Origin: Saccharopolyspora galaxeae | GTDB lineage: Bacteria > Actinomycetota > Actinomycetes > Mycobacteriales > Pseudonocardiaceae | Reading direction: 5' to 3' | Length of the DNA: 64,000 nucleotides | NCBI RefSeq assembly: GCF_016526145.1 | Contig: NZ_JADDUE010000011.1 | Location: 186,001 to 250,000 of the forward strand | In this document: positions 30,791 to 41,400 of the stretch, piece after piece | How positions within the stretch are numbered: the first letter of the stretch is position 1 | Layout of the letters: each line of letters begins with the position of its first letter | Program-made: the position numbers and the translations under genes | Notes under the pieces: model-generated | What the model was told of the DNA's origin: nothing | Databases searched by the model: none | What the model saw: the letters and a program-made list of their open reading frames with translations, nothing else

Positions 30791-32773
30791 ATGCCCAGGC
30801 GAGACGACGGCGAAGTGCGGAACTCTCTGACCGCGAACGCCACCACCGTGGTCCAAGCCGGCCATCTCCACGGTGGCGTGCATTTCCACCACCATCAGCC
30901 GACGCCGCTCCGGACGGTCCAGCTGGAGCTCGCCGCCGCGGTCCACTCGCAATGGCGGGACGAAGCGCTGCGGCGTGGGCTTCTCGACAACCACCCGCTG
31001 CGGGTTCCATGGGCGGCCGCTCACTGGTCGCTGGCGGACCACGGCGACGACATCGCCGGCGGTTTCTCCGGCGACCACAGCGCTCCGAGCCGCTTGGCCG
31101 CGTCCTTCCGCACCTTGTCCCGTCGTCGCCTCGTCGTCCTGGGCGAAGGCGGTTCCGGCAAGACCGCGCTGACACTGCTACTGATTCTCGGTTTGCTAAA
31201 CGACTTGCGCGCCGACGAACCGGTGCCGGTTCCGATGTCGATAGCTTCCTGGGACCCGCATCAGGAACACTTGCTGGCATGGCTCGCCCGCCGTCTCCAG
31301 GAGGACTATCCCGGGATCCGCCGGTACGGAAGGGCCGTGGCCGAACAACTGCTCACTGAGCGCCGCATCATGCCCGTACTCGACGGCCTCGACGAGGCTC
31401 CACTGCGGTGGCAGGGCTCCGCGCTCACGGCATTGAACCAGTCTCTGACCATCGACGACCCGTTGGTCCTGACGTGCCGCACGGACAACTACGCCCAAGC
31501 CGTGCAGTACGGCGACGTCTTGCGCACCGCTGCGGTGGTGCAGGCTCAGCCGGTCCCGCGCCAAGCAGTCATCGACCACCTGCACCGAGCAACGCCGCCC
31601 CACCGCACTGCCCAGTGGGCCCCAGTTTTCGAGCAGCTCGCGGACCGGGCGGAAACTCCGGTGGCACAGGCGTTGACGAGTCCGCTGATCATCTCCCTGG
31701 CGCGCACCGTCTACACCCGCTCGCACGCCGCACCCGCGGAACTGCTCGACCGCTCCCGCTTCCCGAATCGCGAGGCGATCGAGAACTACCTGCTCAACGC
31801 CCTCATTCCGGCGGTCTACCAGAACTCTCCCGCACCACCGGCGCCGGGGAGGCGACGGCAGCCAGGCGCCCGCTACGAGTTGCACAAGGCGACGAGATGG
31901 GCGGTGTTCCTTGCACAACACACGTATCGCCTGGGCACCCGCGACATCGCGTGGTGGGACATCAAATACACGACACCGAGTATCGTGTACGCCTTGGCCG
32001 CCTGGCTCACGAGCGCCGTGTTCCTCGTTTGCCCGTGGATTCTCCTGGCCGTCCACGTTCCGAGCCCCACGGATATCTACGCCCAGTACGCCGTCCTCTT
32101 CTCGCTGTTGAGCCTCGTGATCGGGATTCGGGCCGCGTACCGGGCCCGGAAACCCAAGCCGCCAATTCAGACCATGCTGGCGTCGTCGGCCAAACCGTTC
32201 GAGGTGATCAAGTATGGGCTGCGCTTGATCCTGTTCAGCTTCTTCTTCCTCGTTCTCACCCTAGTGCTGCTGCCTGGAGCCTTCGCAGCCTTCGGGCTAG
32301 CTGCCTTGTTCTGGGGGCCGCGGCTCTTCGGAATTCTGAGGATGTTCTGGGGAATCGCTTCCCAGAACCTGCACGTGCATATTGACCCTGTCGGGACCTC
32401 CAGCCCGAGCCGGACCCTGCGCAGCGACCGGACGGCGAACCTGCTGATGCTCCCCTCCTTCGCCATGGCCGCGTTCCTGCCTCTGTCGCCTGTCCTGGCC
32501 TTCAAGCTCACGACAACCGACGCATTTACGGCCCTTCCTGCTGGGGTCATCCCGGCATCTATCGGAATTCTGTTCGGTACCGTTTTCGTCCTCGATTCAG
32601 CTTGGTGGCATTTCGTCGTCGCGAGGTCATGGCTCGCTTTCCGCGGGCGCCTACCCGCACGACTCATGCACTACCTCACCGATGCCCAGGAACGGGAACT
32701 GCTCAGACAGGCAGGTGCGGTCCACCAGTTCCGCCACGCACGTCTGCACGACAACCTGCTGTTCTACCGGTAA
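30791..32773 (+). CDS. NACHT NTPase with N-terminal amyloid-like motif and TM C-half
   Basis: This protein of about 660 residues is a STAND-type NACHT ATPase: Walker A GEGGSGKTAL at about residue 118, Walker B region MPVLDGLDEAP at about 195, and CRTDNY after it. Before the NTPase, residues 16-33 read NATTVVQAGHLHGGVHFH, resembling the G-x-Q-x-G type, RHIM-like signalling motifs found on bacterial NLR proteins. The C-terminal half holds about five membrane helices (near 398-424, 432-448, 475-510, 552-575, 586-606) instead of leucine-rich or TPR sensors. It may be an anti-phage sensor in the membrane. The ATG at 30791 is preferred; an upstream in-frame extension of 60 codons is poor. No partner effector with the motif lies next to it. 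Confidence 0.8.
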   Translation: MPRRDDGEVRNSLTANATTVVQAGHLHGGVHFHHHQPTPLRTVQLELAAAVHSQWRDEALRRGLLDNHPLRVPWAAAHWSLADHGDDIAGGFSGDHSAPSRLAASFRTLSRRRLVVLGEGGSGKTALTLLLILGLLNDLRADEPVPVPMSIASWDPHQEHLLAWLARRLQEDYPGIRRYGRAVAEQLLTERRIMPVLDGLDEAPLRWQGSALTALNQSLTIDDPLVLTCRTDNYAQAVQYGDVLRTAAVVQAQPVPRQAVIDHLHRATPPHRTAQWAPVFEQLADRAETPVAQALTSPLIISLARTVYTRSHAAPAELLDRSRFPNREAIENYLLNALIPAVYQNSPAPPAPGRRRQPGARYELHKATRWAVFLAQHTYRLGTRDIAWWDIKYTTPSIVYALAAWLTSAVFLVCPWILLAVHVPSPTDIYAQYAVLFSLLSLVIGIRAAYRARKPKPPIQTMLASSAKPFEVIKYGLRLILFSFFFLVLTLVLLPGAFAAFGLAALFWGPRLFGILRMFWGIASQNLHVHIDPVGTSSPSRTLRSDRTANLLMLPSFAMAAFLPLSPVLAFKLTTTDAFTALPAGVIPASIGILFGTVFVLDSAWWHFVVARSWLAFRGRLPARLMHYLTDAQERELLRQAGAVHQFRHARLHDNLLFYR

Positions 32774-33179
32774 ACAAGGCCACGGACGACCCCCGGCAAG
32801 GTCTTCGACCTCGCGCTCCCCAGGTAACGCCCCTGCCTCCCCCGCGATACGGGCCGGGTCCCACGGGCCGGATGCCCCGCGGGCCACCCCAACCCGCCGG
32901 TAGCGGCCAGACCCATCGCATCTGAAGAGGTTGTGGCGGGACGCCGCCAAAATACTCGGTCACTGGTGAGTGCTCGTCCGGTCACCACGTCGTCAAAAGC
33001 CGTTTCAGGGACATGTCGGGACGCCCCATAACAGCCGCCCTCCCCTGGGGAACTCCACGTCTTCGCAGGTAACCCAGCAACCCGACCTGTCCCAACACGG
33101 TGTCCTGGACGAATTCCCGATGGGACGCACAGGACAGCAAACAGCCCTCTGCTTCAGGCTGTTTCGGGAAGAAGAAGCC
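32774..33179. other. Gap without a recognisable gene
   Basis: These 406 bases lie between the NACHT gene and the first tRNA-tail repeat. All open frames are short and low in plausible protein character; no ribosome site precedes any of them. It is probably element-end DNA. Confidence 0.5.
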
Positions 33180-33212
33180 GTGTGGCTAGTGCGCAACTCG
33201 CCCCTCGGACAC
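33180..33212 (+). repeat. tRNA-tail attachment-like repeat R1
   Basis: The 33-base unit has left half GTGTGGCTAGTGCGC, middle AACTCG and right half CCCCTCGGACAC. The right half matches the tRNA-Leu 3' end (CCCTCGGACAC). It lies about 130 bases left of the C-terminal end of a serine recombinase gene. The hybrid structure fits an attL/attR product. Confidence 0.65.
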
Positions 33213-33215
33213 GTC

Positions 33216-33250
33216 ATTACCCCATGAACCCGTGTGGTTCATGGGGTAAT
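33216..33250 (+). terminator. Hairpin following R1
   Basis: A perfect 15-pair stem (33216-33230 with 33236-33250) around CGTGT lies directly after the tRNA-tail repeat. It takes the position that the tRNA terminator takes at 29728, which suggests the tail and terminator of a former tRNA end were displaced here together. Confidence 0.7.
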
Positions 33251-33339
33251 TCGTCTGTGTGCTGCCAGGATCGGCGGCTCGCAGAGCTGCCAGGTCGCGG
33301 CGCTGCAGGTGATCGTCTCACCTGCTTCACGCATAAGGA

Positions 33340-34470
33340 TCACCGCTTCAACCGAGCGCGCGCTGATTGAGCGGTGAGCCAATCCAGCAAGCGGTCCTCA
33401 CGGACGTAAAGGCTCCTGGGTTGGTCGGCTGTTCGCGGACGACTGCTGGTGTGCCCATGCCGACACCGGTAACCAGGCCGGCGGTTTATCCAGTGCGAGT
33501 CCATCCGCCTCCCGCACACACCACAGCGCACCAGGCCAGCCAACGCATACGTCCGCACCGTGCCGTCACCCGCCTTGCGCGGCGCGCGGATCGATTGCGC
33601 GGCAACGAAATCGGCCTCCGTGACCAAAGCAGGGTGGGTCACCCGTGTGGAGATCGTCCACTCAGCCGCAGGGTTCGGGCGGCGCACCGGCCGGGAGTGG
33701 TCATGATCAGTCCCGTACCTGTTCCACACCTGCCGACCCGTGTACCGCGGGTTGGCCAGGATGCAGGCCACCGTCCGCAACGTCCACCATCGCCGACCCC
33801 GGTGTGCATTGCGTTCCGCATCGACCTCAGCCGGGCATGGAACCCCTTCCTCGTTGAGCCCGCGGGCAATGCTCGCGACACTGGAACCTGCCAGGCGTTC
33901 GAAGAACATCCGCACCACATACGGTGATGTTGCCGGATCAGGCTCCAACCGCCTCAACCGACGACCCCACCCCGCGTGCACACGGTTCGGATGCGCACCC
34001 GCTTCCACCAGCCGATAGCCATAAGGCGGTCGTCCACCCAAATACCGCCCCTGCCCAGCGGCCTGCGCACGCATCGCCGCAAGAGTCCGGTGACGAGCAC
34101 GTAGAACCTCGCGCTGCGACTGACTACCCAACATCAACAACAACGCCCGATGCGCAGGGTCTCCGAGATCAACTGGGCCCTCTGTCTCCGGTAACCTCTC
34201 CGCCACACCATGCCGCTCGAACACCGGTAGCAACCGAGTCATCTGATCCCCAGAGAACGCCCGCTCGTACTCACCGATCACCACCGCATCGAAATTCCGC
34301 CCCGAATCCGGCAACGCCGCCAGCAACGCAGTCGCCCGCGGACGCTGCCACCAACCACGACGACGGGAAATTCCAGCATCGAAGTACTCCGCCACCACCC
34401 GACCATTACCGCCGATCACCGCCACGTCGACGCGTGCATGGGCGGGCACCGACCCAGCCCGCCAAGACAT
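33340..34470 (-). pseudogene. Large serine recombinase 1, catalytic N-terminus lost
   Basis: The 376-residue frame matches large serine recombinases from the end of the resolvase domain onward: FDAVVIGEYERAFSGDQ, LRARHRTLAAMRAQAAGQGR, LGGRPPYGYRL, a recombinase domain with NPRYTGRQVWNRYG, a zinc-ribbon C-x-x-C (LVRCGVCGRRMDSHW) and RCRHGHTSSR. The part with the nucleophile (Y-x-R-x-S) should come about 35 residues earlier; upstream DNA holds only a degraded hint of it in other frames. The gene is therefore probably inactive. Close relatives are the remnants at 48366 and 55717. It lies just right of repeat R1. Confidence 0.75.
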
Positions 34471-34976
34471 CCCGCCTCCCGTCCTCTCGACTCGACATGC
34501 TCACGCTCCGCTCCGCTCGACATACATCCAGCCAACGAGACGCAACCTTGGTCAGGCATCGACGCGCTCGGCGGACGGACCACCGGAACGGAGCAACACA
34601 CCACGGCCGATTGCGGGAAGCCTCGGTCTTCGCATGACAGACGCCTTCTCTGCCGCGCCGATTACGTCGCCCGCAAGGTCGGATTCCTCGGCGTACTGGT
34701 CGGCACCGTCAAGATGATCACCATCGTCCGGTCGTCGAATAGGACGGCTCGCGGGTAAGTCCGTCAAGCCGCGGTCCCGCCCCACCGAGGTGCGGTGGTC
34801 TGCCCCGGGGCCGCATTTTTCGTTCCGTATAGGGGCATCCGGCCGGTGTCGTAGACTCATGATGATCTGTTGTGATCATGGGTGGTTGCCGCACACGAGC
34901 GCTGCTGGCCGCGGTACCGCCCGTGACGAGGTGTCGGCACGTCGCAGCTCGTTCGGTGCTGTGGGGGTAGGTCTTG
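34471..34976. other. Degraded recombinase 5' end and promoter region
   Basis: The left 120 bases seem to hold the scrambled start of recombinase 1 on the minus strand. The rest has no convincing gene. Near the right end, TAGACT (34852-34857) could be a -10 element for the toxin gene, 120 bases before its ATG. Confidence 0.4.
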
Positions 34977-36434
34977 ATGTCCGATTTTCCGGCTCACTTG
35001 TTCTCGCTGGGTGGATCTCCGGAGGCGATCGCCGCGTCGGCCCAGCGCTACGAGCGTTTCGGTCAGAACGCCTCCCATGCCGCTGACCGGATCACCGGGA
35101 TGGATACCGGTCAGTTCGTCGGTCCGGAGGGTGATCAGTTCCGGGAGAAGCTCAGCTCGGACCTGCCTCCGCATTTGCGGACCACCGGCACTGCCTTCAG
35201 CCAGGTCGGCCAAGCGTTGACCGCCTTTTCCTCGCGGCTTTCGGATCTGCAGAGCACGATGCGCCCGCTGGCGCAGCGGGCGCCGGAACTTTGGGATCAG
35301 GTCAAGGCCAGCGAAGGTCGCCTGCAGCGCGCGCACGACGCCAACCAGGCACACCTGGCCCATGCCCCGGCCGGACAGGTCCCGTCGTCCGCAGCTCCCC
35401 ACAGCTCCGGCGCGGACGCCGCGTCGGCGGCCGTATCCGCCGCCCGTGCGGCGTGGCAGGACTGCGTGAACAAGGCCAATGGGCTGCGTACCGAGATGAG
35501 CGCCGCCGCGCAGGAATGCGCGAACCGCATCGAAGCGGCCAAAGGAATGCGGTTCCAGGAACCCCCGGGCACGTTGGATCTGATCGGCCAGGGACGGGAT
35601 TTCATCCGGGAGAACAAAGATGCTCTCAAAAACATCTCCGAGGCCCTGAAGATCGTCTCCGCGGGACTCGCGGTCGTTGGCCTTGCCTTGCAGGCCATCC
35701 CGGTGATCGGCAATGCCGTCGGAGGAGCGTTCCTAGTGGCCGCCGGGATCACCGGCGGCGCGGCGCTGGCCATCGACGCCGGCATCTACGCCGCCACCGG
35801 CGAAGGCAGCCTCACCTCAATTTTGGTCGACACCGCGTTGACGGTCATTCCCATAGGCAAGTTGGCGAAACTCGGCAAAGCTGCCTTCAGCATGGCCAAG
35901 GACTGGCGTTTTCTTGCACGCCCCACGTCACACATTTCCGAACCGGCGATCCACGCAGGCTCGGCGAATCCGGCCATGAGGAGGTGGTTCCTCCGTGATC
36001 AGCACTCGTGGATGAATGGCGAAAAGGCCATCAATGCCCCTCGGTTCAATGCGAGCACACCTGGCTACGTGGAGAACTGCTCGAACAACGTGGCCACCGT
36101 TGAACATCGGTTGAACGGGGTCGAGGTCTCGACCGCACCGTTGCACAACCCGCGGTGGCCGGATCCGGCCGCACTGGGCAATCCCAATGCCAGGTTCCAG
36201 GACGTGTCCAGCTATGATGACATCATCAAGGACATGCACGCCCGCGGTGCAGGATCACGTGGTGTGGTCTACATCAATCGTCCGGGCAACCCGGACTTGT
36301 TCATAAAGCCCACGGCCCACGTGTTCAACGTCCATCACGGCCCGCACGGGGTGGAGTTCCTTGATGGCCAAACGGGTAATCTCGCGGAGCTGGAACAAAA
36401 TGTCGACCGCATTGGATACATGCCGTACCGGTAG
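34977..36434 (+). CDS. Polymorphic toxin with papain-fold (glutamine deamidase-like) C-end
   Basis: This 485-residue protein has an N-terminal helical, WXG100/ESX-secreted-like region (ERFGQNASHAADRITGMDTG, FVGPEGDQFREKL), a hydrophobic stretch around 220-275 and a C-terminal toxin domain. The latter shows Cys in GYVENCSNNVATVEHRLNG (about residue 368), His in HVFNVHHGPHG (about 447) and Asp in VEFLDGQTG (about 461), the triad pattern of the papain-fold Tox-PL/toxin glutamine deamidase family. It would be exported by a type VII-like route and modify a target protein in a rival cell. A small gene follows, likely its immunity protein. The ATG at 34977 has GGTAGG upstream. Confidence 0.8.
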   Translation: MSDFPAHLFSLGGSPEAIAASAQRYERFGQNASHAADRITGMDTGQFVGPEGDQFREKLSSDLPPHLRTTGTAFSQVGQALTAFSSRLSDLQSTMRPLAQRAPELWDQVKASEGRLQRAHDANQAHLAHAPAGQVPSSAAPHSSGADAASAAVSAARAAWQDCVNKANGLRTEMSAAAQECANRIEAAKGMRFQEPPGTLDLIGQGRDFIRENKDALKNISEALKIVSAGLAVVGLALQAIPVIGNAVGGAFLVAAGITGGAALAIDAGIYAATGEGSLTSILVDTALTVIPIGKLAKLGKAAFSMAKDWRFLARPTSHISEPAIHAGSANPAMRRWFLRDQHSWMNGEKAINAPRFNASTPGYVENCSNNVATVEHRLNGVEVSTAPLHNPRWPDPAALGNPNARFQDVSSYDDIIKDMHARGAGSRGVVYINRPGNPDLFIKPTAHVFNVHHGPHGVEFLDGQTGNLAELEQNVDRIGYMPYR

Positions 36435-36464
36435 GTGCGCGACAGGCTGAGGAGTGCAGCTGGA

Positions 36465-36764
36465 ATGGTTTCGAAAGACGACGCCAACCGCGCCGCTGAA
36501 CAATTTTTGGCGGAGGTTTACGGCGACGATGCGGTTGGGTCCACGATCGTCATCGAAGGAATCGGCGAGGTCCCCAACGCATGGATCGTGGCATTCGACC
36601 TGGCCGACAGCGACACGGATGATCCGACCCAATTGCCAATGGTGCGGAATATCATCGTCCCCAAGGACGGCACTCCCGCACACCTGCCACCTACAGCGCT
36701 TCCGATCCCGAAGTACCTGTCCATGGTCGAGTCCGGAGAATGGAACTGGGTCGGCGCGCCATAA
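36465..36764 (+). CDS. Probable immunity protein for the adjacent toxin
   Basis: This 99-residue soluble acidic protein lies 30 bases after the toxin stop on the same strand. Its pattern, ANRAAEQFLAEVYGDDAVG, PNAWIVAFDLADSDTDDP, then NIIVPKDG and LSMVESGEW, resembles the small Imm35/YrhB-type immunity fold (short helix, sheet with a W-x-V/F strand, Pro-ending loop). The ATG has AGGAG about ten bases upstream. The pairing argues strongly for immunity; the family name is less sure. It would bind and block the papain-fold domain in the producing cell. Confidence 0.7.
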   Translation: MVSKDDANRAAEQFLAEVYGDDAVGSTIVIEGIGEVPNAWIVAFDLADSDTDDPTQLPMVRNIIVPKDGTPAHLPPTALPIPKYLSMVESGEWNWVGAP

Positions 36765-36873
36765 TTCCGACCCCACCCTGCCCCTGACGATTCATGCCTG
36801 CTGCCTGGTGACATCCAGGTTTGGCAAGCCGAGCGGACCGCCTCCATTTAGCCGACCTCCGGAAGCTCGATTC

Positions 36874-36906
36874 GTGTGGTTAGTGCGCAGCTCCGTCCTC
36901 GGACAC
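36874..36906 (+). repeat. tRNA-tail attachment-like repeat R2
   Basis: The 33-base unit reads GTGTGGTTAGTGCGC, then AGCTCCG, then TCCTCGGACAC. The left half is identical to R3 and the right half to the tRNA-Leu tail except at its left edge. It lies between the immunity gene and recombinase remnant 2. Confidence 0.65.
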
Positions 36907-36913
36907 GCAGACT

Positions 36914-36940
36914 ATTCACCCGGCTCCGTGCCGGGTGAAT
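36914..36940 (+). terminator. Hairpin following R2
   Basis: A perfect 11-pair stem (36914-36924 with 36930-36940) with loop TCCGT, directly right of the tRNA-tail repeat. The stem sequence is unrelated to those after R1, R3 or the tRNA. Confidence 0.65.
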
Positions 36941-38179
36941 TTCTATGTCCGCTGCGCGGTCCTCGTGCTGGTAGTGGACGTGCAGGTCGACGGCCGCGTA
37001 GAGGCTGACCAGGCCTTCCGGCGGCGTCCCCTGCGAGAGCGCTGAGCCGACGTCGCCGAACGAATCGATCATGGCGTGGATCTCGGCGTCGGTGAGCGTG
37101 CTGGGCGTGGGTGCGTGCTCCAGTTCGGCTCTGAGCGCTGCTCGCTCGTTCTGGGCCGAGTTGATCGCGTCGACCATCGCAGCCGGATCGACTCCCGCTT
37201 CGATCGCGGCGTGGAACTTGCTCAGCCGCGACTCGACGTCGGCGAGCTTCTGCTTCAACCGGGCCTGCTCGCTCGGGCCACCGCCGGACTCACCTTGCGA
37301 AGCGACCAGGGCAGCCACGGTCCCATCGACGTTCTCCCGGTCGAACAGGCGTCCGAGCCAGTCGTTCACCGCTTTGCGGATCGGGTCTTCCCGGAGGTAG
37401 ACCGCGGGCGGATGAGATTCCAGCGCCCGTGCCCCGGGAGGGTGCGGGCAGGGCACCGGTAGTACATGTCGTGCGCGCGGGGGCTAGCCTCCATCTTGTG
37501 CCCGCACAGGCGCACCGGATTCGTCCACGGAACAGGTAGGTACGCTTCGTGGCTCGGCCGCTGCGTTCGGCTTTCCGCGCGGTCTTGAGTCCGCCGGAGG
37601 CTTTGGAGCGGCGCAGCAGTTGAGCTTCAGTGAACTCCTCGATCGGGACGATTTCCGGATGTGCGGGTTCTCTCGATCTCACGATGCGGTCGAGACTCGA
37701 TCGGCGGAAGCGGATCGCACTTCCGCCGCCACGTCGTCGGGGTCGATCAGCATCTCCTGCCGGGTCCAGCGCCCGAAAAACGCATAACCCGTGTAGCGGG
37801 GGTTCTCCAAGAGCGCGCGCACCGTGCTGCCTTGCCATCCGTCCGCCAATCGGTGCCGGTTCTGCTCCGGCGGCCGCGCGGACGGGCAGGGAACGACGTT
37901 CGGTGCGATCAACGAGAACTGGTTGCCGAACCAGCAGCGGGTTCCCTCACCGACTACTACGGCGTTCCAGCCGCGGTCCGGGTTCTTCAACGCGGACAGC
38001 TCCGCACCCCAGACGGCCGCCGGTGGTGGGATACGAAAACCGCCGCATAGTGGACCACCCGCGGCCTCCACCTCCCGCAGCACGCCGCCCGCTTTCTTAT
38101 CCGAGTGCCAAGTCTGCACAACACATCGCCGCCGCACGCCGTACCCGGCAAAGTCGCCGCAACCAACGGGGGCGGCCAC

Positions 38180-38488
38180 GGGAGGAGCCCGTGAGTAGAC
38201 GTGGGCAGCCAGCAGGAAACTACCGGGCCCTCAGCATTCGAAGGGGGCTCCTCTGGTCGAAGGCCGCTGTCTTCGCCGATACACCCGTCGTTCTTACGTG
38301 CCCGATGAGGCATGGAGCGAGCGCCCGCGCTCGTCAGGCACGGCCTCCGCACTGTACCCGGCGCCTGCCGCTCAGCTTCACGGAGCGGCATGCACCCGCA
38401 GCGGCTGGGGCTGATGGAGGCGCCGGTAAAGTGTGCGGATGCCGCTTGATACGGCTGAGGCGGAGCAGCGGAGAGTGACGGGACCGGA
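38180..38488. other. Upstream region of the helicase-methyltransferase operon
   Basis: These 309 bases have no credible ORF. They must contain the promoter of the three-gene defence operon and the lost 5' end of recombinase 2. I see no clear operator or RNA structure. Confidence 0.4.
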
Positions 38489-41400
38489 ATGACGTTCGAG
38501 CCAGGTCAGCGAGTGAAGCTGCCGATCAGTGTTCCCGGCTGGGTCACGATCGAGATGGCCAGCGCTTCCGCTGACGGCAGCTGGACACTGTTCGTCGCGG
38601 ATGATAATGGGACCTTCCACAAGGTGGAGCTGACCGCCGAGCAGGCATCCGGGGTTGGGACGCTCGTCCAGGACGGGCGGGCGCCGTCAGCGCGGGTACT
38701 GGCAGGCATGTGGACTCGTTGGATGGCCGCGGCCGCGACAAACGCTCGCACGACCTTGCTGGCTTCGTCGCCGTTGCGTCCGTACGCGCATCAGATGAAC
38801 GCGGTCTACGGGGCGATGCTTCCGCAGCCCTATCTTCGGTTCCTGCTCGCGGATGAGCCGGGCACAGGTAAGACAATCATGGCCGGGATGTATCTGCGGG
38901 AAATGCAGCGGCTCGGTCTGATCCGCCGCGCAATCGTCGTGGCGCCAGCCAATCTCGCCACGAAGTGGCAGGCCGACTTCGACCGGTTCTTTGGTGGCGG
39001 GTTGCGTCGTATCACTGCGGGCACGGTGCGCGAGCATGCCTTGGATACGGGGCACGACTTGTGGGTCGTTTCCCTGGAGCTGGCCGCGGTGAACGGCGCG
39101 GTGCAGGACGCCATCCGCCCGGACAAAGCAGGCTGGGATCTCGTCGTCTTCGACGAGGCTCACCGGCTCACGCCCACGGCCGCAGCATATCACCAGGTCG
39201 GACGGCTGCTCGCAAAGAACACACCCCGGGCACTGCTGATGACCGCCACCCCGCACCGTGGCTCTGAATGGCTCTTTCGGCACCTCTTGCATCTGGTCGA
39301 CCCGGACATCTACCCCGACCCCGGGGCGAAGGACGACGGCAGCCTGCAGCCGCTGCGCCCCGGTCCCATCCACTTCCTTCGCCGGATGAAGGAAGACTTG
39401 GTGGACTACGACGGGTCCACCAAGCTCTTCCAGGGACGTCAGGCCCGCAACTTCCGTATCCCGCTCTCAGCAAAGGAGTACGGCATCTACCAGCAGGCGC
39501 TGGAGATGGTCGACACCTTCTTCCAGACCACGGCACAGCCGCTCGCCCGCATGGTCTACGGCAAGCGGGCCGCTTCATCCCTGTTCTCCCTCGCCGAGAC
39601 CCTGCGACGCCGCGGTCAACACATGGGTGAGAAAACCGAGGCCGAGGCTGATTTGGAGGCACAGCGGCAGGACGAGGCGGACGAGGAGGCCAGGGACGAA
39701 GCCAAGATCGTGCATGCCGGCTCGAGGGCCACGCGCGCCGAGCAGACCGCCATCAAGAACCTGCTCGAGCAGATCGACACGATCTTGGGTGATCCCGGGT
39801 ACGAACCGTCGAAGTGGCGTGATCTTACGGCGAAGTGCCTTGCAACCCATGGCATCCACCCGGGCAACCGTGAACAAGCGGTGGTCTTCACCGAGTACAC
39901 TGACTCGGCGGCGTGGCTCGTGCAACGGCTCACCGACCAGGGCTACAGCGCCCGGATGTACTCGGGCCGGCAGCGCCATGCCGAGCGCGACGAGGCCCGC
40001 TCGGCCTTCATACGGGGCGAGTACCAGATCATCGTCACCACGGACGCCGGGAACGAGGGCATCGACCTGCAGACCGCGCACGTCCTGGTCAACTACGACA
40101 TCCCGTGGTCCCTGGTGCGTCTGGAACAACGCATGGGCCGTATTCACCGCGTCGGTCAGACTCGCGAGGTCTTCCTATACAACCTGGTCGCGACTGACAC
40201 CCGGGAGGGCGAAACGCTCCATACACTGCTGGAGCGCTTTGTCACCGCGGCCAACGAGCTCGGCGGGCAGATGTTCGACAGCCTGTCGGCGGTCGCGGAG
40301 ATGACCGGCATCCAGTACGATCAATGGCTCACGGACCTCTACGGCGACGATGAGGGGCGCAAGACCGCCGCCCTCGACGCGGTGCGGAAGGTGGAGGCGG
40401 TGGACCTGGAACGGGCCGCCCGGTCCGCCCGTGTCCAAGAAGAGGGGCTGGCCACCCAGGTTGATGCCATGGCCGCTCTTGTTCTGCTCCAGCAGGACCT
40501 CCTGGAGCGCATCAACCCTGCCATCGTCGACTCCTACCTCACCCGCCTCGATCATGCGGGGCTGTTGCAGAAGCGGTCCACCGCCATGGGCGAGGGAATC
40601 CTGCTCCTGCGTGCTCCCGACTCCCTACCGACCGGGCTGGGAGGCGCCACCGAGGTCCAGGTCGCCACCAGCGGGGAGGCGCTCGTCGAAGCCGCGCGGC
40701 ACGTCGACACCTCCAAGGTGCTCTCCTTGGGGCCCGGCGAGCCGGCGTTCACGAACCTGATCACTATGGCTGACGAGGCCCTCGGGCCGGACGTGTTCCA
40801 AAGCGGTGCAGTCGACGATCCCACCAGCATTACGGGATATGACCTCTACGCGTTTGAAGCAGTTCTCAGCGAAGCGGGCGGCAAACGCACCACCGCCTGG
40901 GCGGCTCTAATCCGGGTCGATGACACCGGCCAGGCATACCCGGTCCGCTGGGAGTCCCTGGCCAACCTCGTTCCTGCCGACAAACCCGGCACGGCCCCCC
41001 ATCCGGCGCGCGATGACATCGCCACGCAGACTGCCCAAGCCATGGCTGGGAAAACTCAACAGGAGCAGCAGAAAGTCCGCAGCGAATGGTTCGCTCGCGC
41101 AGGCCGCGACCTCAACAATCTCCCACTCGACTTGACTGTCGGCATCGAGCCCAAGGACGAACGACTGGCATTGCGACGCCATCTTGAGCGGCAAGCGGCC
41201 CGTCGGCTCGAAGCCCTCGAATCCTTGAGCCGGGTCGGCATCAGCGATCCCGTGCTCAAAGCCCGGCTCCGTGTCCACCCCGCCGCGACTCCGGCGACCC
41301 CGGAGGAGAAAGACTCTGAGACGATCGCGATGCGTTTGGTCGAGCGCATCCTCGTCGCCGACGGCTGGAAAGTCGCCGACGTCCACACCGACAACCGTGG

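Larger units (their letters stand above)
36848..38179 (-). pseudogene. Large serine recombinase 2, frameshifted remnant
   Basis: Pieces of one recombinase occur in successive minus-strand frames. The upstream part shows ALKNPDRGWNAVVVGEG and TVRALLENPRYTGYAFFGRW (resolvase end and recombinase domain). The downstream part of about 200 residues has VYLREDPIRKAVNDWLGRLF and a coiled coil (KLADVESRLSKFHAAIEAG, INSAQNERAALRAELEHA). The zinc-ribbon region between is broken by frameshifts and no N-terminal Ser motif is clear. Repeat R2 lies inside the very end of the frame. It differs in subfamily from recombinases 1, 3 and 4 by its long coiled coil. Confidence 0.7.
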
